Positions 61,626-64,000 of a stretch of DNA of 64,000 nucleotides are shown one piece after another. The DNA is from Haematococcus lacustris. Taxonomy: Eukaryota; Chlorophyta; Chlorophyceae; Chlamydomonadales; Haematococcaceae. Under the pieces are notes generated by a model. It searched no databases. It was given only the letters and a program-made list of their open reading frames with translations, and was not told the DNA's origin. Within the stretch, counting starts at the first letter, position 1, and the number at the start of each line of letters is the position of its first letter. Location of the stretch: NCBI GenBank assembly GCA_030144725.1, contig JASKMD010000017.1, positions 10,643,748-10,707,747 on the forward strand, in the 5' to 3' direction. The position numbers and the translations under genes were made by a program.

Positions 61626-63784
61626 CTACGTCCCTGTACATTTGTTCGTTGAGAGGCACGGCGGGTCTGGCAAACCGGCATTGAGAAGCTGCTCGACCCG
61701 CTCCTCCAGCTGGGCAGCACTGGGCCGCTCTATAGGCTCCTGCACAGACCCACAACCCACATCATCAACAGTGGTGGGCGACTGGGTGCTCAGCCCATCA
61801 GCATATCACCATTGGTGGAAAACCCAAACCAAAGGTTGTGAGATTAACCTAAATAACCGCCACTGACCATCATGTCACCTATCTCTACTAGCCCTAACCT
61901 CAATCAATGCATTTGCAAATCACATACGACGAACATACGATGCTGCCCAACCCCGTTCATTGACCCTGTGCCTCTAGTTGCAGTGTGCCTTGTCATGATC
62001 ACACGAGCTTGTAGCCGGCAGCCAGCTTGTAATTGGCAACTGGCAGCACCACTTGCAGGGGTGTAGTGCGTTCTGCTGGAGCGCGCTTGCGTCACTACCC
62101 GGCGGGCACAACCCCCAGCACATGAGCGCGGGGACAGGATTGGCAGGGTGAAGGATCAGGGCTGAGGGCTGAGGGCTGAGGGGCAGGGCTGTGCCGCCAG
62201 AGCCTTAGTTTGCCAGCACCTTCCTGCTAGGGCTCACCTGGGCCAAGCACTCCATCACCAGCTGGTGCAGGGCAGGCGGGTAGGACCACAGAGGGTCATG
62301 CGGCCACGCCACATGTCCGCCTAGCACTGCCAGTGCTAGGCTGCTGCCGGGCTGCAGAGGCGCATCAGGTGGCAGCGGATGAGATTCCCTGTTGCTGCGT
62401 GATGTCCACACCCTTGGCTGGTATGGTCAGCTATGTTGTTCTGACATTGATATGTGCCATATGTGCCATGGACCATGGAGGGATGATCATCGCTCCATGC
62501 ATCTCACGAAAAACCCAAGTTGCTTGAAAAGGTCACTTCCCGCCTCAACGCACATCGCGTGATGGTTAAGAAGAAGCGGAAGGGCAGCGACAAGCAGAAG
62601 AAGGACCCAGGAAAGAAATTGACAGATTCGTGTCCCTAGCCGACTGTGGCCTACAAGAGTTACGCGCTGTGTAATAACCCGTCGCTCCTGTTGGTTCCAT
62701 CGCAGCGTCTCGTTCATTTCAAGGAAAACAACGACAGGATCATGCACTACCATGCACTACCATGCACCATAATGCACATGCATGGGTTTGCACACATGCC
62801 TGCAATGAAGGACACTGCCCCACCTTCCTGCCCCTATTGAAGCAGGGGACACAGCAGCTAGGTATGGGAGTGGTAAGGGGGACGGAGCCTGAGGTATGCA
62901 GGGAGGTCCCCCTGAGCCCTGCTGCCTCACCAGAGGCTGTGAGTGAGCACGCCCAGCCTCTGCCCCAGCCTGTAACCTTCCTTATCACCAGGTGCGCACC
63001 TGGTTGATGGCCAGCTGGAAGGGTGACTGGCCGTACATGAGGGCGTACAAGGTGCACCCAGCAGCCCACACGTCCTGGGCCGCCCTGTCTAGGGTTGATG
63101 GGTAGGCTACATCAAACAGCTCTGGGGCACGAAACGTGGCTGTGCACTTGGCCTGCATGCGGCGAGGTTGATACCAGTAACAGCAGCAGCAGCAGGGGCC
63201 CCGCCCCGCCCCGCCCCGCCCCGCCCCGCCCCGCCCCGCCCCGCCCCGCCCCGCCCCGCCCCGCCCCGCCCCGCCCCGCCCCGCCCCGCCCCGCCCCGCC
63301 CCGCCCCGCCCCGCCCCGCCCCGCCCCGCCCCGCCCCGCCCCGCCCCGCCCCGCCTCGCCCCGCCCCGCCCCGCCCCGCCCCGCCCCGCCCCGCCCCGCC
63401 CCGCCCCGCCCCGCCCCGCCCCGCCCCGCCCCGCCCCGCCCCGCCCCGCCCCGCCCCGCCCCGCCCCGCCCCGCCCCGCCCCGCCCCGCCCCGCCCCGCC
63501 CCGCCCCGCCCCGCCCCGCCCCGCCCCGCCCCGCCCCGCCCCGCCCCGCCCCGCCCCGCCCCGCCCCGCCCCGCCCCGCCCCGCCCCGCCCCGCCCCGCC
63601 CCGCCCCGCCCCGCCCCGCCCCGCCCCGCCCCGCCCCGCCCCGCCCCGCCCCCCTTCACCTCACCTCAGCCTCCTCCTGCAGCTGCAGAGCCTGGCGCCG
63701 TGAGTCAACACGCATCAGCCGCGGCCCAGCTGACCCAAAGTCCATCAGCACAGCGCGGTACAGGCGCTGCCTTTGTGCCGTGGC
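61626..63784 (-). CDS. STK16/NAK-like serine/threonine kinase, C-terminal part (gene continues off the right edge)
   Basis: Four phase-0 exons: 63784-63665, 63152-63000, 62351-62238 and 61739-61626, giving 165 residues. The first reads AVLMDFGSA (DFG) and RRQALQLQEEAE; the second AKCTATFRAPELFDV (APE) and AAQDVWAAGCTLYALMYGQSPFQ; the third SLALAVLGGHVAWP and LHQLVMECLAQ; the last EPIERPSAAQLEERVEQLL (the conserved Arg of subdomain XI). The RQALxLQ and FRAPELFDV wording and the GCTLYALMYGxSPF motif are typical of STK16 (MPSK1) and its relatives, membrane-associated kinases near the Golgi in animals. The catalytic-loop exon is not in the window. Introns hold a CCCCG array and a Fanzor fragment. 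Confidence 0.8.
62430..62740 (+). mobile_element. Fanzor N-terminal exon fragment with a lysine-rich nuclear signal
   Basis: The plus strand reads ATG-VKKKRKGSDKQKKDPGKK and then, after a stop, SYALCNNPSLLLVPSQRLVH, matching CEKPSLLFVPAQSSFATRH at 48.4 kb. The upstream bases match 8.9-9.05 kb. It lies in an STK16-like kinase intron on the opposite strand. No nuclease domain is attached. Confidence 0.5.
63198..63651. repeat. (CCCCG)n tandem array, about 450 bp
   Basis: About 90 pentamers with a single T at 63356. It lies in an intron of the STK16-like kinase, between the DFG exon and the APE exon. The sense strand of that gene is the G-rich one. Open frames through it are artefacts. Confidence 0.95.
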
Positions 63785-64000
63785 CTGCATTGCCATCCCT
63801 GAGACAGGCAGTTGCCCAGTCGGTGCTGTAATCAGCCCTGACCCCTGCAGCAGCATTAAGGTAAAATGCAAACAGCAGCAGCAGGGTGTGACATGAGTGA
63901 GCCATGCAGCATGAGGTGTATGCAGCTTATTCTTCAGCAGTGCTACACAGCCAAAAATGAAGCTGTGCTGGGTGAGGTCTCATCAACAACCCCCTCGAAC

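Noticed and set aside
62985..63896. Pro-Arg and Gly-Arg-rich frames
   Set aside because: They come from the CCCCG array; only the last 51 codons (63152-63000, minus) are a real kinase exon.

Overview
This window is nuclear DNA from a green alga. The genes are split by many short exons with GT-AG (some GC-AG) introns, the sequence is GC-rich, and serine/proline-rich stalks, an algal receptor kinase and algal-type Fanzor elements are present. I infer a chlamydomonadalean alga, and the Fanzor wording looks most like Haematococcus; that species guess is recall, not a search. No organelle, bacterial or viral genome features are seen.

Six host genes can be reconstructed from in-phase exons. They are: a complete 307-aa short-chain dehydrogenase (minus, 4021-1269); a secreted, possibly CHAD-like protein (plus, 8329-17750); a large receptor-like protein kinase with a split ectodomain, one membrane segment and a full kinase domain (plus, about 21669-38254); PIG-C/GPI2, a GPI-anchor enzyme subunit (minus, 43289-41356, 320 aa, complete); coproporphyrinogen III oxidase of haem/chlorophyll synthesis (minus, 60347-56303, with a one-base frameshift); and the C-terminal part of an STK16-like kinase (minus, 63784-61626, entering from the right edge). 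A probable lumen-targeted coiled-coil protein lies at 45547-47600 (plus).

Between and inside these genes the DNA is dominated by copies of Fanzor elements, the eukaryotic relatives of TnpB RNA-guided nucleases. At least three kinds of 3' end (called types I, II and III here) and two kinds of protein C-terminus occur. Most copies are truncated or internally deleted. The 18.3-20.5 kb copy keeps all three RuvC acidic motifs. Five copies carry flanking target-site duplications of 13 to 18 bp, with constant 3' ends, variable 5' ends and a shared GCTG at the 3' flank. This looks more like target-primed reverse transcription than cut-and-paste movement.

The remaining space holds three families of TA-flanked MITEs, a pogo-like transposase remnant, arrays of a perfect 14-bp palindrome (49.1, 53.3 and 54.5 kb), and very long tandem arrays of short G/C-skewed units. 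Several of these arrays sit inside introns (16.9, 57.6 and 63.2 kb). The long open frames through these arrays are artefacts of the repeats.

How it fits together: the host genes are unrelated housekeeping and signalling genes. What links them is that their introns have been filled by the same mobile elements and satellites, so small exons lie kilobases apart.
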